From: Acheta domesticus
Taxonomy: Eukaryota > Arthropoda > Insecta > Orthoptera > Gryllidae
DNA length: 64,000 nt
NCBI GenBank assembly: GCA_031308135.1
Contig: JAHLJT010004567.1
Coordinates: 134,492,991 to 134,556,990, forward strand
Direction: 5' to 3'
Below, piece after piece: positions 43,880-57,900 of the stretch (positions are counted from its first letter, which is position 1; each line of letters begins with the position of its first letter). The position numbers and the translations under genes were made by a program. The notes beneath the pieces are model-generated. The model had not been told where the DNA came from. It ran no database searches and worked only from the letters and a program-made list of their open reading frames with translations.

Positions 43880-46430
43880 AATATATTTTTCATTAGTATT
43901 AATTTTCCACTTAAAATTAACGATTTTCGAGCAAATTATGGACTGTACAAACAAGAATGTTACCAACTGTACGTGTTCGAACCGGCACATGGGTCTTCCT
44001 GCATCTTCCAGTGAGAGCCACAAAATCTGAATCATACTACACGAGGACGAAATTGGAAGCAACAACGCCCAAAACGTGATTCAGGACGAGATGCGGCCCA
44101 GGGGCGGTTAAAATCCTTCACAGAAGTATTCGTCGCCCACGCCAATTGCCCCTTGGATGCTGTAAGGCTCTACGTTATTCCTACATTTTGTAACGTGCTG
44201 AGGTATTTTCTACGCGGCAATGCCCACTGCAAGTGGGAAGCTCTCAGGACAGATAGCATCGCAATTTGATTGCTTTGTAGTCAGATCACTTCAAAAATTT
44301 CTTTCCGAGCATTCAGAGAAGGGGAAAATCCCGCCGCCTGCGTCCAATTTTAGGCCAAGGTTACATCGCGCGTTGTTTATATTTTGCACACTCGGAGGGG
44401 AGAAAGCAGTCAAATAAACGTCAGTTGAGCTAGAAAAAATTAGCATATTTCTAAAGGAAATACTTTGTATACTAGATTGAGAGAATAACTTTCAATTAAT
44501 TGTTCATTCTACTTTTATTTCATGCCAAGAATATTGTGTAAATAATTTCATTCTTAATGAAAAATAAACTTGTACAATCTCTTTTTGAATTCATCAAGCA
44601 TCAGAGTATGTAAACTTAGTTTGCGTATATTGTTTTCCTTTTCTTTGAGCATTATAAAAGTAGAACTTATTAACCATTTCAATATTAATAAAATTGTTAA
44701 AACAACAGTGTAATTTGTCACACGATTAAAGAGTGGAGTTTATGAGGAGTAATTTTGATTATCTCACAAGGTAAATTATATAAAACATGTCTAGATAGCA
44801 CTGTTAAATATAGTAAGAATCCTTAGGACTGGGCGTATTTCAGATTGTGTACATAAAAGTGTGTTTTTGTAAAAGTGTTACATTCTTGTTATGTACCAGT
44901 GCATTTTTTATATTTTTCCCATTGCTCATTTTTGTGTTTCTGTTTTTTTATACAAGTGTATTCAAGTGAGTACAATTATATTGTGACTGTGAATATTTTA
45001 ATTATGTCAAGTTATTTTGTCAAAATATTGTATACGACAAATGAAAGCGTATTTTCCGCGAGCGGCGTCAATTGAAACTTGGCTGTCCGGGAAACACCGC
45101 ATCCTAGGCATATTTGCCAAAGTTTTGCCTATTGCACTGCGAACGGGTTTATAAAGAATGAGGTTTCCCTCCATCCGGCATCGCTCAATCAAGCAACGTT
45201 CCCGGCTGGGCGGGATGGGAGGAGAGCGCCCGTGATCGAACGGCATGGAGCAGACGCGACCGCGTGTCGAGGATATGTTTCCGAGCGTCGGGGAGACGCA
45301 GGCCTTGGTCAGAATTCAAAATTTGATATTGTTTGATAATTCACCGCCTCTTTTATCCTCCTCGGTCCCCAGAGGACTTCTCTAGCCAGAATGCGGGTGT
45401 TGTCAAAAAGAATGGGGGGGGCAGTTTCAGGAGGGCTATGGCCGGTTTATTTATATTATTATGTTATAGAGGTGAATATATTCTCGAAGGCTTTCCTCAA
45501 TGGTTCGCAACAGTGCTAACGCTGCCATCCACCTGCCACACAAGAAAAATTAAGCAGTTAGGGCAACACACCCTGAAATTCGGGAAAAGTGATACAATAC
45601 TGTTCAGTATGCAAAATATTTGTAAAATATGTTTGTATCAGTAAAATTATTAACATTTTTCATTCTCATTTGCAAAAAAAAATATTCAGTCATATTTAGT
45701 GTAAAGTAAATTTGGAGAAACATTTTCGGTGGAAACCCCAACAGGATTTTGTGCTTGGGGACCCACAGTATCTAAATCTGACAGTGATTATCGCTCAGTG
45801 GAGCGATGATGCGATTCGCTGTTTTGCCATTTGTGCGTTTGGCCTCGCGCTCCGCCTCTGCTGGTTTGAGAGGCAGAAAGATAAGATCTGAAATTCAGGG
45901 ATAAAGCCTGATGTCCGCAGGTCTGGAACCAGAACCTCAACACAGGTGAGGCCAGTTTTTCCCAAACATCGGCGTCAACGTTGAGGTGTGATGATGATAA
46001 GGGAGGAGGATGAGGTGATAATGGAAATGAAGAACTAGATGGTGAATGAGAGGGATAGGATACGGTCGAACCCTGGCATGAAAGAACTCTGCATCGTGAG
46101 CGCGCTCTTTTTCATGACCACAAGGATCAACCATGATTTGAACCCTTATTTTCAGGAGTGGAAAGAGAGCGCGCTGAACTTCACGCAAACAGATTATCTT
46201 CAGAGACTAATCACTGTTATGATTTGCTTTTGCCTTGCACTGTATGGGAGACCATATAGTGATCATGGGAGTGAATGATGATGCGAGATGTAGGATTATG
46301 GGTAGATTATGGTTCAGATTAGATGCGTGATGACGAGAAATTTCCTCACCACAATCACACCTACGTCATACGTGAGTCTCGAAACGCAAACCGCACAGGT
46401 GGCGCCGAGCATCAAATGATATCACTGTTG
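43880..46430. other. non-coding stretch
   Basis: No gene recognised. Modestly GC-rich patches at 44050-44400 and 45055-45310 have open frames on both strands but no motif. At 46080-46190 the string GAGCGCGCT appears twice, in inverted context. Confidence 0.45.
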
Positions 46431-46434
46431 TGCC

Positions 46435-46926
46435 TGGATTCGGTCCTAGGATTTGAGTCTCGACGGTAGCTCGATTTTCGACATTAGCTAGAGAGCTAGT
46501 TCGAAAGAGTCGCTGCCCAGAGGAGAATTCTAGCGGCCGGCTGTTCTGACGGCTATTTTTTGTGGTTTCTTCGAACAATATGAGACGAATGCACTAAAAA
46601 TACTGTTACAAAACGGTCCATGGACCTGGCGCGATCTTTCCTTTGTCTTCCTTGTTCTATATTCACTCCTTACACACAACGTACACTTGCGTGTGTCAGG
46701 AGACCAGTCCGGAGCTTACAGCGTGTCGCGGCTGAGACGGTGCCCTGCTGTTGGGAGATACCTGATTGTAGAAAATCCCGCAAGCCGACTTGTAGGTCGA
46801 CGCCGTATCTCGCCATCCAGCGGGGGAAGATCACCGCCACCTCCGGCGATAAAAATATGAACTACACTTATAGGACTAATTACCTTAGCAGCTGACGCGC
46901 ACGAAATCGCTAACCACTCAATCAAT
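46435..46926 (+). mobile_element. SINE-A copy, near full length body
   Basis: Plus orientation. A B-box-like GGATTTGAGTCTC is near 46448. The body includes GAGAATTCTAGCGGCCGGC near 46523 and the usual 3' region (TTAGCAGCTGACGCGC near 46883). It ends in CACTCAATCAATCG at 46915-46927, the (AATC)n tail. The A-box part of the head is lost. Confidence 0.88.
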
Positions 46927-49900
46927 CGAACCGCAACTTTCGGCTCCCCTTACTCGGACGTTGCTTCATGCAAAGCGGACTTACAACGCTAGATTAGTTT
47001 AATCCATAAATAGGATACAGAAAATGTGTAAATGGATTGCATGATATCCAGAAAACTAGCATCATTTAGGTTAAGGAAGATCACAGAAATCTTGCAGTTC
47101 ACATTTTTTTCCTCCACATGTTATCCTCGTGTGTCGCAAGTCGCGAACCACGAGCATGCTGCTTGCAACGGACATGCGTTCATCCTATTCGTAATGCAAA
47201 GTCAAATTCCTAAGACTTGACATTATTTCCCTACGCACATCTCCATACAAGGAATGATCTAAGATTTTCCCTCTTGGGTGAATCATCTACTTGGTCTCAA
47301 GGGGGCTCTCTAATTTCTGAAGTTATGTAGACCAATCTTCGTAATTTGATAATCTGAAAATTCTATTTTTGAACAACATCTTCTAAAAACTTTTAAATAC
47401 GTCTGTACACTCCGAAAGTATACGTCTGTAAATATGTACACTTCGAAAGTAGGTTTTGATCAAGATTTTCATCTAATACTTTTTTTAAATGACACCTTCT
47501 TAATTTTTTTCCTTATTTTTTCATGTTCCGTTAGGAACGAAGGAAATCCCCTTTAACAAGCAACCAATTTTTCTGGGATATTTTATTGAGAGAAATGAAT
47601 ATTTCGAAAATCACAAAATGGAGTTGTTTTTACCTGTGACATAAACGGAACGGGTAATTTACTCAATACCATTAATCTCTACACCAAAAATTTTGTTTCT
47701 TTGAAAGAATGATACAATTTAGACTATGAAATAGATGTAGTTCTATATTTTAGTAATTCATAACATTTTTTCTCTTTTTTTGTATACATTTTTAACATTG
47801 CGTTTTTTACACGTATAATTTCCTTGTAATATACACATGACTTCAATTATGACTTGACATGCATTAATAACTTTTTTCAACAGTAATGTGAAGAGAATAA
47901 ATAGTTTTGAGAAAAATTAAGGTAATGGACCCCAAGTTAAAAAACTGTTGCTATAAAAACTTATTGTGCCTGTCGTACTCGGAGAGCAAGAGAAAAAATA
48001 CATAAAGATGCTTCAAATGGTGTCTCCACATTCCTTTCATAAGCTTAATAAGATTATATCAAAATCATCAAAAGTATATTTGATTGAAAAATCCTTACAG
48101 CATTAACAGTAGTAACATTTTACTTCACTACTTCCAGGCCTGAATTTAAGACTGTTACGGCTCAATTTCTTGGCAAAAACATTATGCTGTATAGCTCTCT
48201 CACACACGCTGTACTAAAAGGCATGATGTTTTTCTGCAATTCACAGTTATCTTCTCAGAAATTATCATGGTCCTCATAAAAATAGTGGAAGAATAAGGAA
48301 ACGACTGGAAAGGCATCAGTTCTTGTTAATGAGATGTACACTTGTGAATTTATCATCAGAGTCTTCAGCCTCAGCGACATCTTATCACTTATACTTAGCG
48401 AGCTTGTTCATCATAAAACTATTAACTTGTCTAAAGCAATGAAAGTTGTACAATGTAATTAATTGGAATTTCGAATAACTGTCGAAAACAGTCAATTAAA
48501 AATGAATTTACATAGTAATTTAAAAATATTAAAACAGCAAATAAGTTTGACATGAAGATGCAAAATCTCCAATTCTGTGATCGGGAAATAAATCCTCAAC
48601 TAGATAAAAGTGCGAATTACCTCAGGATTTCTGCACATATTCCTCTTCAATGTAATGTCATAAATTATTTTAAAATACGATTTTCTAAAGTATGGCTTTC
48701 TGTGCAATTTAATAAATAACTTTAACCGTCATCCAAAATCGTAGTAATTTACTGAAAAAAGCAAAGACATGCACCTTTGAAACAGGAATGAGAATTCACA
48801 CATTGACCAAATAAATGGAATATCAAAAGTGGGAAGTGGGTAATATTCCTAAATTCGTGAGCCCGAAGATAACATGGAGGATCCGGTACTATACGCGCAA
48901 GTTTTCTTGAGCCTTCGTTTCGCTAGTTGCGAGAGGAGTTATTTTGACAAACGGTATATTACATCAAAGTTGAAGTTGTATTTCCAATGCGAAATAGTTT
49001 CTATTACACGGGAGCGAACATTTATGGCTATCAGATTTTGTCTACAACGCTTGGTGATATCATCGTCTCCTGTATTATTTCAGTAGTATACCTTTGGGTT
49101 CCGGCTCTCACACGCAAACAATCTTTATAAATGAGGGCTCTAAAGAAAGAGAATTTCACGGAGACTTGACGAATTCCACTTTGACTTTGAAAATATGGAT
49201 GAGTTCTTTAAAAAAACGCATCGAAATATTCATGTAAAATGCAACCCGCATCACATGTCAACCTATATCGGCAAATAACTCATAAACAAAGCGTTTTAGG
49301 GCCTTAAAAAGTAAAATTTTGAGGCCAAGGGCCTCAAAGAAACGTTTTTCACACCCTAATCTACAAGATGAGACATTCTTCAATTCATTCAATTAATTTT
49401 TCGGTTCTACGCTTCAATACTATCAAGGCCACCTCAATATTTCAGCCCTTCCTGCTGGTAGCAGTTTTTGTGGCGACATGCTTAGAAGGCTTAGATTCGA
49501 CAATCTTTATTTACACTTTCTGTTAACACCGTAGTTTGTGTCTTTACTTGACTATCAAGGAAAGCGAAAAGCTAACTCTCAAGGAAGATTGAAAAATTTC
49601 TTCAAATGTTTTTAAAGAAGTATGAATTGTTCCAAGAACATGTCTCTATAATGTTGAATAGACTTTAATTGAAAATTTGTTTCAAATATCAATTGCATTG
49701 TTATTTTTTTTTTTTTTTGATATTCTGTAAGTACATTAGTAGTTCCTCTCCTTTATGGAAAGGATAGACAAATGGATAGGAAAAGGGTGGGATTTAACAT
49801 ACGAGAGTTCTCGCACGGTTACGCTAGTTTATTCTTAATTCAACTAATGTTGGCAAAGGAGTGAGGGTACGTATTCCGGGGCTCAAGAAAACTTGCGCGT

Positions 49901-52900
49901 GTGGTACGTGTCGATACTGCAGAGGGCGATGAATTAGCGGCGTCGCGAATTGGCGTCAACAACGCGAACCAAAACGAACTGCGACTGAACGAGACAATTT
50001 GAACATAAAAATGTTAGTACAAATGTAAGATAAATTAGAATTAAATAATTAAACCCAAAAAGAATTACAGAATAAATTAAATTTGAATAATAAAGAGCTC
50101 CAGGAGAAATTAGATTTAAATAATAGGGAACTTCAGAAAGAATTAAATGAGAATACTCGTAAAATTGAACCAAAGCATGGGGATAAAGAAATTCAAGAAG
50201 CACCACTGGGGGTTGTTTTCCGTATAATCACAAAATGTATTTAATCTTCATTGAATAAGTTGATTTTGAACTAGAATTTAGAACATTGCAATAGCAAAGC
50301 ATTACCGGGTCCACTAGTGAGTAAGTAGGTAGGTAAGTAAGTACGCAAAGAAGCAAATAAATACATTTCAAATTACAACGCCCTGTGCCGCATACAATGA
50401 GCCTTTGGGGTTCACCATCCTCTTAGGATCGCCGGAGAGATCTGTCCGCGCGCGAGGAAAATCCCGACACCTCGAGAGCACTCCGTCACGCCTTCCGCGA
50501 CGGCTTACTCACCCGCCGTTCCAAATCACCTTCGGAGCGGAACATCCCAGTCCTCGCAACAAGTCCACCTCTGTTAGCGCTGCTAGGGATTCCCATGGAA
50601 AAGAGGATCTGTTTGTGATGAATATGAACACAGATCCGGATTCGCGCTGTTTTGGGAGGAGATTCTCGTGTTTGATTCTCGTGTTGTGCTTTATGGCGGA
50701 TGTTTTCTTCTTCTAAAATGCGGGAGGAAAGGGAAATGGATAGAATGACTGACAGGTTTACATTAAATTTCCAACAAAAGGTTCGAAATAGCGGAGATTT
50801 GTCATGTCACGCTTTAAGATGTTGCTTAAGTTCTTATATGTCGTAGTCATATTTATATTCGGAACTCGCAACTTTACGTAGGCGGTATTTGCGCAGTCAG
50901 TGTAACTGTCTCACGTTTTGAAGTAAAAAAGTAGCTTAGAGTTTCTCCTGCCTGTCAACTTTTTCCCTAATTTCAGCACAAAAAGTAAAAAGGAAAGGTC
51001 GACCAGGTTATACAAGTACGTATTTTCCTTTGTAGACTAGATGAATGTTCTCCAAAATAAGCCTCTAAGTCAGTCTATTACTTCAGTCAATCTAATTCAG
51101 GATGCTTTTACAATCGGCGAAAGAATTGCAGTCACGTTATACCTTCAGGTATGATCCTGTCAAATGGTAGAAAATAAGCGAAAGTTTTAAAACACTCTTT
51201 CAAAATAAATAATATTTTGTAAGACGATGGACTACGATTTCACCGACGCGTAGGTTTTCATAGACAACTGTTACATACAAATGACATTAATTTTTTTAAT
51301 TATTGGATGTCTTTTGAGTTGTTTTGAAAAACCTGAAAAAGTCGTGATTTTTACCTTTTTTTGCATGCTGTATTCAAGTTCAATACGTCATCAATGACGT
51401 GTTTTTATCTTAGAATGTTCTTTTTTTTGCTTAAGTGTCTTTCCATGACAATTATGTTGAATATGTGTCAAAATATCAATCACAAGCAGCAGTTGTTTTT
51501 ATGGCTACACTGAAGGGCTTAGCGAAGTAAAAGATCTACAAAACTTGCGTACATAAGAGTTAGACGACACAGTGATGCATAAAAAAAATGTTCCTGCTTA
51601 CCCGAAAGACGATTATTAGCAATGTTGCTGCAAAGTTTTTGTCAGCAGGAATGACATGCAAGCAAGTGAAGGAATACGCGGACACTCCGATAATGAAAAT
51701 AGCTTTATCCTTCAATCCAACAAATAAGACCGTGGTGAGAATGCCGTAGATCGGTTGGATATATTGAGAGTTTCCTGCAAGCATGCAAGTGCATTTCGCA
51801 TATCTATATCCGAGAAGGAAAACGGTTCTTTACCCACATCTTCCTGTTTGTTGCTGGATGTAGCACAATTACCAGTAACCATGTTTTCTTAAAAGCAATG
51901 AGTGGTTGCGAAAGAACGAAAGATGAATTTTTGACCAATCAAGAACGCTTATCTTGCTGACTACAAAGTTCTCCAAAGCAACTAATGAGATAGTTGCTGG
52001 TGTTGGTGAACGTTTTCAGCAATACCACCTTCTTCAGCGCAACAACAGTTTTTAAGAGTATCATCAAGTTCAGCAGCGGCTAGATGTAGAAAAAAATCCC
52101 AATGAGTGGAGATGGAAAAGTATGAGAAAATTGCACCTCTCCTGTGACAAAAAAAATTGTCAGTACCACTTGCTCCACCTGCTTTATTGATGTTCGTTTC
52201 TTCCAAGCGCTCCAAAAGCTACAAAAAAAGTTACTGCTAGAAGGTAGGGATTAATTATCTAACTCGCGTCTCAAGTGCGAAGTGTTCCGACAGTATGTCA
52301 ACCGTTTCTAATAATGACCTGAAAGGTGTGTTACGACCTAGAACAAGACAAGATGTAGCCATTGAATTAGAGCCATTGAGCCATTGGAAGAGAACTTGGA
52401 TATCCTTGAAAATATTATATAATGTCAATCGTTAGAAACAATATAGTAATATATAACAGTTACAGTAATAAAAGACCCGCTAATGCCATTTGTACGAAGC
52501 AGATGTCTATATAAATCAGGGCCTTCGGAAACTATGCGTCGGTAAAGGTGCAGTTAATTATCTTCCAAAAAATTACATCTAGGACAATATAATAAATACG
52601 ACACTTTATTAATTATCTACTTTTATTATTCCAATTAAAATGTAAACTGACTCACAAGGCGCCTTATTAATTTGTTCAGAACTTTACAGGATGTACTTAA
52701 ATTATATACAACAGTTAGTGAGTAAGGAAGGTTAATTGGAAGGCCATTTTCACAGTAACATCCAGGCATATTTTGCACCCATTTGATCCTAAAAAACATC
52801 TTGAACACATAAAATGTAGGAAATTTTATCCACTTTCATTTTATTTCAGGTTAAGACAGATATTTATGAAAAATTGATTAATTTTAAGGCATTTTGAGAT

Positions 52901-54220
52901 AAATTGGGTTAATACCCTTTTCTTCTCTTTAGCAAACACGATTTTGTATTCAGCCATCTAAAATACGTAGAGAAACAGGATAACAAGACTAGACCAAAAC
53001 TTTCCACTATTTGCCCTTTTTTACACCATCTGACTGGACCAGTGTGCGAAAACCTGATTGACCACGCTTCTAAACTCTAATGACAGTTATTTTGTCTAAC
53101 AATTTTATGAGAAGCCACAAAAAAACTTCGCAAATGGAATTTGAAATAATTAAAACTCACATTGATATTTTCAACACGCGATTTATTATCATCAAACTCA
53201 GAGATGAACCAAACAGTTTAAAAGCGTGATTATTTAAACACGACTTATTGATGAATATTTACAAGTATGTTGTAGCAAGTACAACAAATATTCATGTCGC
53301 GTGTATTATATTTCTCTGGGTGCATGATTGCATGTTCATCTCTTTGGTTGAAATTGCAGAGAAGTTCTGAATCCCTATAACAGATAAGATACCGGCATTT
53401 ATTTCCATGTTACCTTCATACACAAATTCATGAGCAATAGTGCACTTATATTCAGATTCTGGAGAAAGATCCTACGAGAAATTTGTGACAAGGAACGTGG
53501 GCCATGTGATTGCAAACTTCAGGGCTGATATAGTTGACACACTCCTGTAAGAAAATACAGAAATGCGTTTTTGGAAACGGCAAAGGAAGTGGAGGATTGT
53601 CTGAAAACGTAGTTTCTGCTCTAACCATTTTAGCTCATGAAGTAATTGACATATTAACATCGGCATTTTCAATGAGTAAACGTGCTGGCTCCTGTTGTTA
53701 CTAAACGACTTCGTGTCACAAAGTATTTCCCATTTATCCGGGGCGAAATGCGACCTAAACTGAAGATTCAGCGATATTTCTTAATCCAAACTCATCAGGT
53801 AGACTAAGTGGAGAGATATTTACGTATGGTTTCAAATCTCGGCCAGTTACTCCTTGAGAAATCTAAAGCGGGCAAAGCTGCCGGTTTGGCGATGTTCTCA
53901 GTTTTGCCCTGCCTCTCATTTCACCATTGCTCGTAATGAACACTTCAAATGATGTATCATCTCTGGTGTAATCGCAAGCAGGGAAGCGCCAAATTAAAAT
54001 AAACTGGCATGCTGCGATGTTTGTAAATCAAAGGGGATCACGTTAATCGATAGAGCGCGGTAAACTTCAGGCAAACTTAAACATTCACTCCCAATTCTTT
54101 TCATTTATACGAAAAATACATCAATAAGAAGTAATAATTATGAACGTACGTTGAAAAAAGAGACATTATTAAGGAATAAGACTTGCAAGTGCAAAATTCT
54201 ATCAGGAAATGCTATACAAA
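46927..54220. other. long AT-rich stretch, almost certainly intronic
   Basis: About 7.3 kb without a gene I can support. At about 50060-50180 (+) a run of broken frame contains ELQEKLDLNNRELQKELNEN, a coiled-coil-like heptad string flanked by stops, possibly a dead transposon gag or ORF1. A small GC-richer patch lies at 50430-50600. A poly-T run is near 49706-49718. Confidence 0.5.
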
Positions 54221-54440
54221 TTCGAGTTATCGATAAATTTGAGTAATCGATTAAATCGATTTATCGATAAATTCTAATTGTCGGCAAATTCGAATTATTT
54301 ATGAATTTGGGTTATTGATGAATCCGAGATATCAATGAATTTGATATATCGATGAGTTTGATGTAGTGTCGATGAATTCAAAATATCGATCAATTCAAAA
54401 TATTCGAATCGATGAAATCGAAATATCGATGAATTCTAAA
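54221..54440 (+). repeat. degenerate 17-bp tandem array rich in ATCGAT
   Basis: About 12 units related to TTYGARATATCGATGAAT, with period 17 and some insertions. TATCGATA occurs exactly at 54228-54235 and 54262-54269. This is the core of the DRE recognised by DREF-type factors in Drosophila; whether it is used here is inference. The array lies about 200 bp upstream of the exon d acceptor. Confidence 0.8.
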
Positions 54441-54646
54441 ATTATTGAAAACTCCTAGTTATGTGGGCGCAAATAAACAAGTCGGCGCGCGATTTACGCG
54501 CGCTTAAAACCAAATAAAAGTTGAAGTCCTATCATGTATTTAAAATTCGTTTTTCTATGTGATTGACCTCTGAGAAAATGAGGTGGGTTCTTCTGAATAT
54601 CTGCCCATGACCCAATATCAGCGCCTAATGGTGTTTGCGTTCGCAG

Positions 54647-54959
54647 GTTCCGCCACCTGGACACGATGGTGCGTCTGAAGGCGCAACGGGGCGGCGGCGG
54701 GGGCGGCGGCAGCGGCGGCGAAGGCAGCGGCCGAAGCTCCACGTCCCCGTCGCCCGAGCGCGAGCAGCAGCCCGGCAGCCGATCTCCGCGGCGCTCGCCC
54801 GTCATGCCGCGGCGCCAGCCCGCCGTCTCCTCACCCACGCCCGCCCCCGCGCCCGCGCCCGCGCCCACGCCCGCGCCCGCGCTCTCACCCGCCCCCGCGC
54901 CCGCGCCCGCGGAGCGGAAGGAGGAAGAGAAGGGGGGGCCGCAGTCCAAACAGCAATAG
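54647..54959 (+). CDS. terminal coding exon (exon d), Gly-rich and Pro/Ala-rich C-terminal tail
   Basis: The acceptor is TTTGCGTTCGCAG|GTTCCG. The first base completes the Arg codon from exon c and the frame then reads FRHLDTMVRLKAQ. A Gly/Ser run (about residues 15-31 of the exon), a Ser/Pro/Arg region and a PAPAPA-type tail follow. It ends EEEKGGPQSKQQ and stop at 54957-54959. The final part is low-complexity and probably disordered. Codons end in G/C throughout the first part. A second frame is also open from 54647 to a stop at 55585 (312 residues, Arg/Ala-rich). It is exactly the frame produced if the extra A in exon b is real. I take the shorter frame as ancestral. The protein family is not recognised. 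Confidence 0.78.
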
Positions 54960-57900
54960 CGTCACCAGCGACCGGGAAGCACCGCCTCGCCTCGTCCGCC
55001 TCCGACCACGCCCTCCTCCGTGCCCTCCCACACAACACTGCCAGACCTCTGCTGTATCCTCGCGTACTCTCGGTCTCACACCGACAGCCCCCCTCCCCTC
55101 GCTGTATCTTTCAGCCTCACTCTTACACTGCTTGCTCTCGCAGTTGGAGATGCAAACACACATGCACTTGCACCTGGTCTTGCTTGTGGTCTAGCTCCCG
55201 CAACTGCATTGAGATATTCTGGCGAACACATTGTCTTGCCATTGGCTTAACTCTCGCAATTGCACCTGCACAACTAGTTCCTGTTCGCATGGCGTTAGCG
55301 TGTGCTCTCAATCATGTTCTAGACCTATCGCTTGCAGTTGCACTCGCGCAAACTCACCCTTTTGCACTTGATCTAGGGGGTCGCTCTTTGCAAACCCTTG
55401 AAAATGCACATGCACAGGCCTATGCTGTTGTTCTTGCCTCTCATCTTGCTCTTGCTCTTGATTCTTTGCCTCGTATCGATATACCTTCAAATCTTTGCTT
55501 TCTATGCACGTTACCTTGCATCTTGTCAATATCTTCGCTCTCGAAAATATTGTTTCCATTGAGGAATTCTCTCCTTGCCACTTAAAATCACACGCTTCTC
55601 CTTTTACATCATCGCACTGAGCTGTCTGACTTTTTCATCGTTTCCTTTACGCACTTTTTTGTTTACCCAAAGAGCATTTTCTAAAATGATTTGCTGTGAA
55701 AGAGTCGCACTGAAATCATGCCAAAAGAGAAAATTCTTACTTGGATTCAACTGGGAGAATTTCGCAGTAAAATTCTTTGCTCTAGTGAAAGCAGAAAAAC
55801 AATCCTCGAGATATTATTTTACGTTGCAACTTTTTAGCTGTAACTGATTGTAATTTCCTCTAAACACAAAAACAATAGTAATTATTTCATTTTGCAGGTC
55901 TCCTCAAAACTAGCAAGGAAAAAGAAAGAAATCAAATCCAAATACGTAAAACTTAGTCTGCTTTTGCTTTTCTTGACTCGGCTGGGTAAATATAATTAAG
56001 AATTAATGGGTGTTGGAAGACTTCGCGCATCTCTCGAGAAAATATGGAATTCAGTTCTGATTAAATTCAGAAAGGATTCATCGTCACAGGCGAATGAGGA
56101 GATTTCACATCATTTGAGGGGACAATTTGACAAGGATGACGAACTAAAGCTGTTGGAGAAACAATCGAAAGTAGAAATTCATGAATTTCTATCTTTTGTC
56201 CTGTAGATTTTTTCGCATACTTTGAAATTTTGCTTACACTGGCCAATTCTAAATACATTCCTTCTTCTCACAAATATTTTGCAATAGTCTTGCGAGATTT
56301 CCATTTAAGAGTTACGACGACGTGTTCAGCAAAACAAAATTTGAAACTATAATAATAATAATAAAAAACAACCTACAAAATTGAGTAACAATTATCAGCA
56401 TCCATTAAAAATTCAAAATAGGAGTCATCAGCTGGACGTAGAGAAATTATAATTAAAACTTTTAACCAAAATTATTTTAACCATTAAATTTTAAAATGAA
56501 AATTGAAAGCACTGGACATTTTGTCCTATGCCTTTGCTAATTACAATTCTAATTTCACCAGAATAATTTGCAATCGAATACAAATCGAAACTTACATAGA
56601 GTTCCCTGTAATCAATTGAACACATTTTTAATAATTTGATTCTATTCGTACGAGGAAATTTCATAATTCTTATTTATTGAACAGATTCACCAATAGGACA
56701 TTTTACTTTCCAAATTTCTACATGTAAATTTCAAATAAATATTATATTCGCTTTTTATTTATCACCATCTCATTAAAATATCATTCTTTTGAAACACAAG
56801 AAATGCAATTAAAAATGTTACAAAATGATGACTAGATAAAAACATAAGACTTCAATACGTACACAAAATTTAAATACAGATCTCATTCTATTAGCAAATC
56901 CAAATATATTTAGAAAGAGAATTTTTAAGATCTCGAATGAACTAATAAGTCCAGCTTAAAAATCAAGAAAAGACGTGTGAGAGAAAGTCAAAGTTTCTAA
57001 ATTCGCTCAAAAACTTTCAAATTTCCAATCTTTATCGAATTATGCACCATGTTCTATCCTTCATTCTCTTTTCCATTTCTTGTAGTACTAACTTTTCTCC
57101 CATTTTCAATTCAAAGCCATTTCTGTATTTGAGGCAGCGGGGAATGAAGTTTTCCCAAAGTCAACGAATAATGTGCAGTCGCCTTACCACCGTGTCCAAT
57201 ATTTTAAATGTTCCTTTATAAACTTCCTCTCTGGTTTCACCATCAATGTGTTGTAATAGACAAGTGCTAGTGATACTTCAACACTAGACTTGACTAATGT
57301 ATAAGATTTAGAACCATGTTATATTCCAATATTTGGTCTTGTAAATACTTAGTACAATTTGTTATTATGTTACAATAGTTTTAGATTCAGAGGAAAATTG
57401 TTAATGAGTACTATGGGCCTTCGTCAGACGACAGTATGGAGATCTCGTAGTATAAGTTGATATAAATGTTTTACGTCTTGTTCAAAGAATAGACGAAATA
57501 TAAAATCAATGACAATAAAATTATTTTGTAGCGATCTTATAATGCTGTACAGTGTAAGTTACTCTAATAAAGGTATCTTCATTTTGAACCCCAAATATTG
57601 TCCCGTGTTTTCATTTTTTTAAGTAAATTAGAAATACGGACTTCGTATGAAACAGAAGTGAAGTTCTGGTGCATTGGGATTAAAATCAACCAAAGCCAGA
57701 CACGAAAGACTTGTGTAATGCATTGTGCTTTGTGTAATGCATCACGATTCTAGTCGTAATTATTGTGACACGAACGAGAAAACTTCAGAAAATAGTTAAT
57801 CAAAGCAGTATTAGAAGGAGTAGTGACATGTCGAAAGAGTTAAATCAAAATGAATATTAATCAGTGTGCACACTGCTATTTGTAAAAACAGAATTTAAAA

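Noticed and set aside
49960..50240. Coiled-coil gene (LQEKLDLNNRELQKELNEN region)
   Set aside because: Stops and frame changes on both sides and no splice sites; possibly a dead transposon piece, too weak to call.
53472..53672. hAT-like transposase fragment on the minus strand
   Set aside because: A few residues looked reminiscent, but no catalytic or dimerisation motif could be found.
54635..55585. 316-residue open frame as the main protein of the last exon
   Set aside because: Arg/Ala-rich composition and loss of G/C-ending codons suggest a shadow frame; kept only as the possible product if the extra A in exon b is real.
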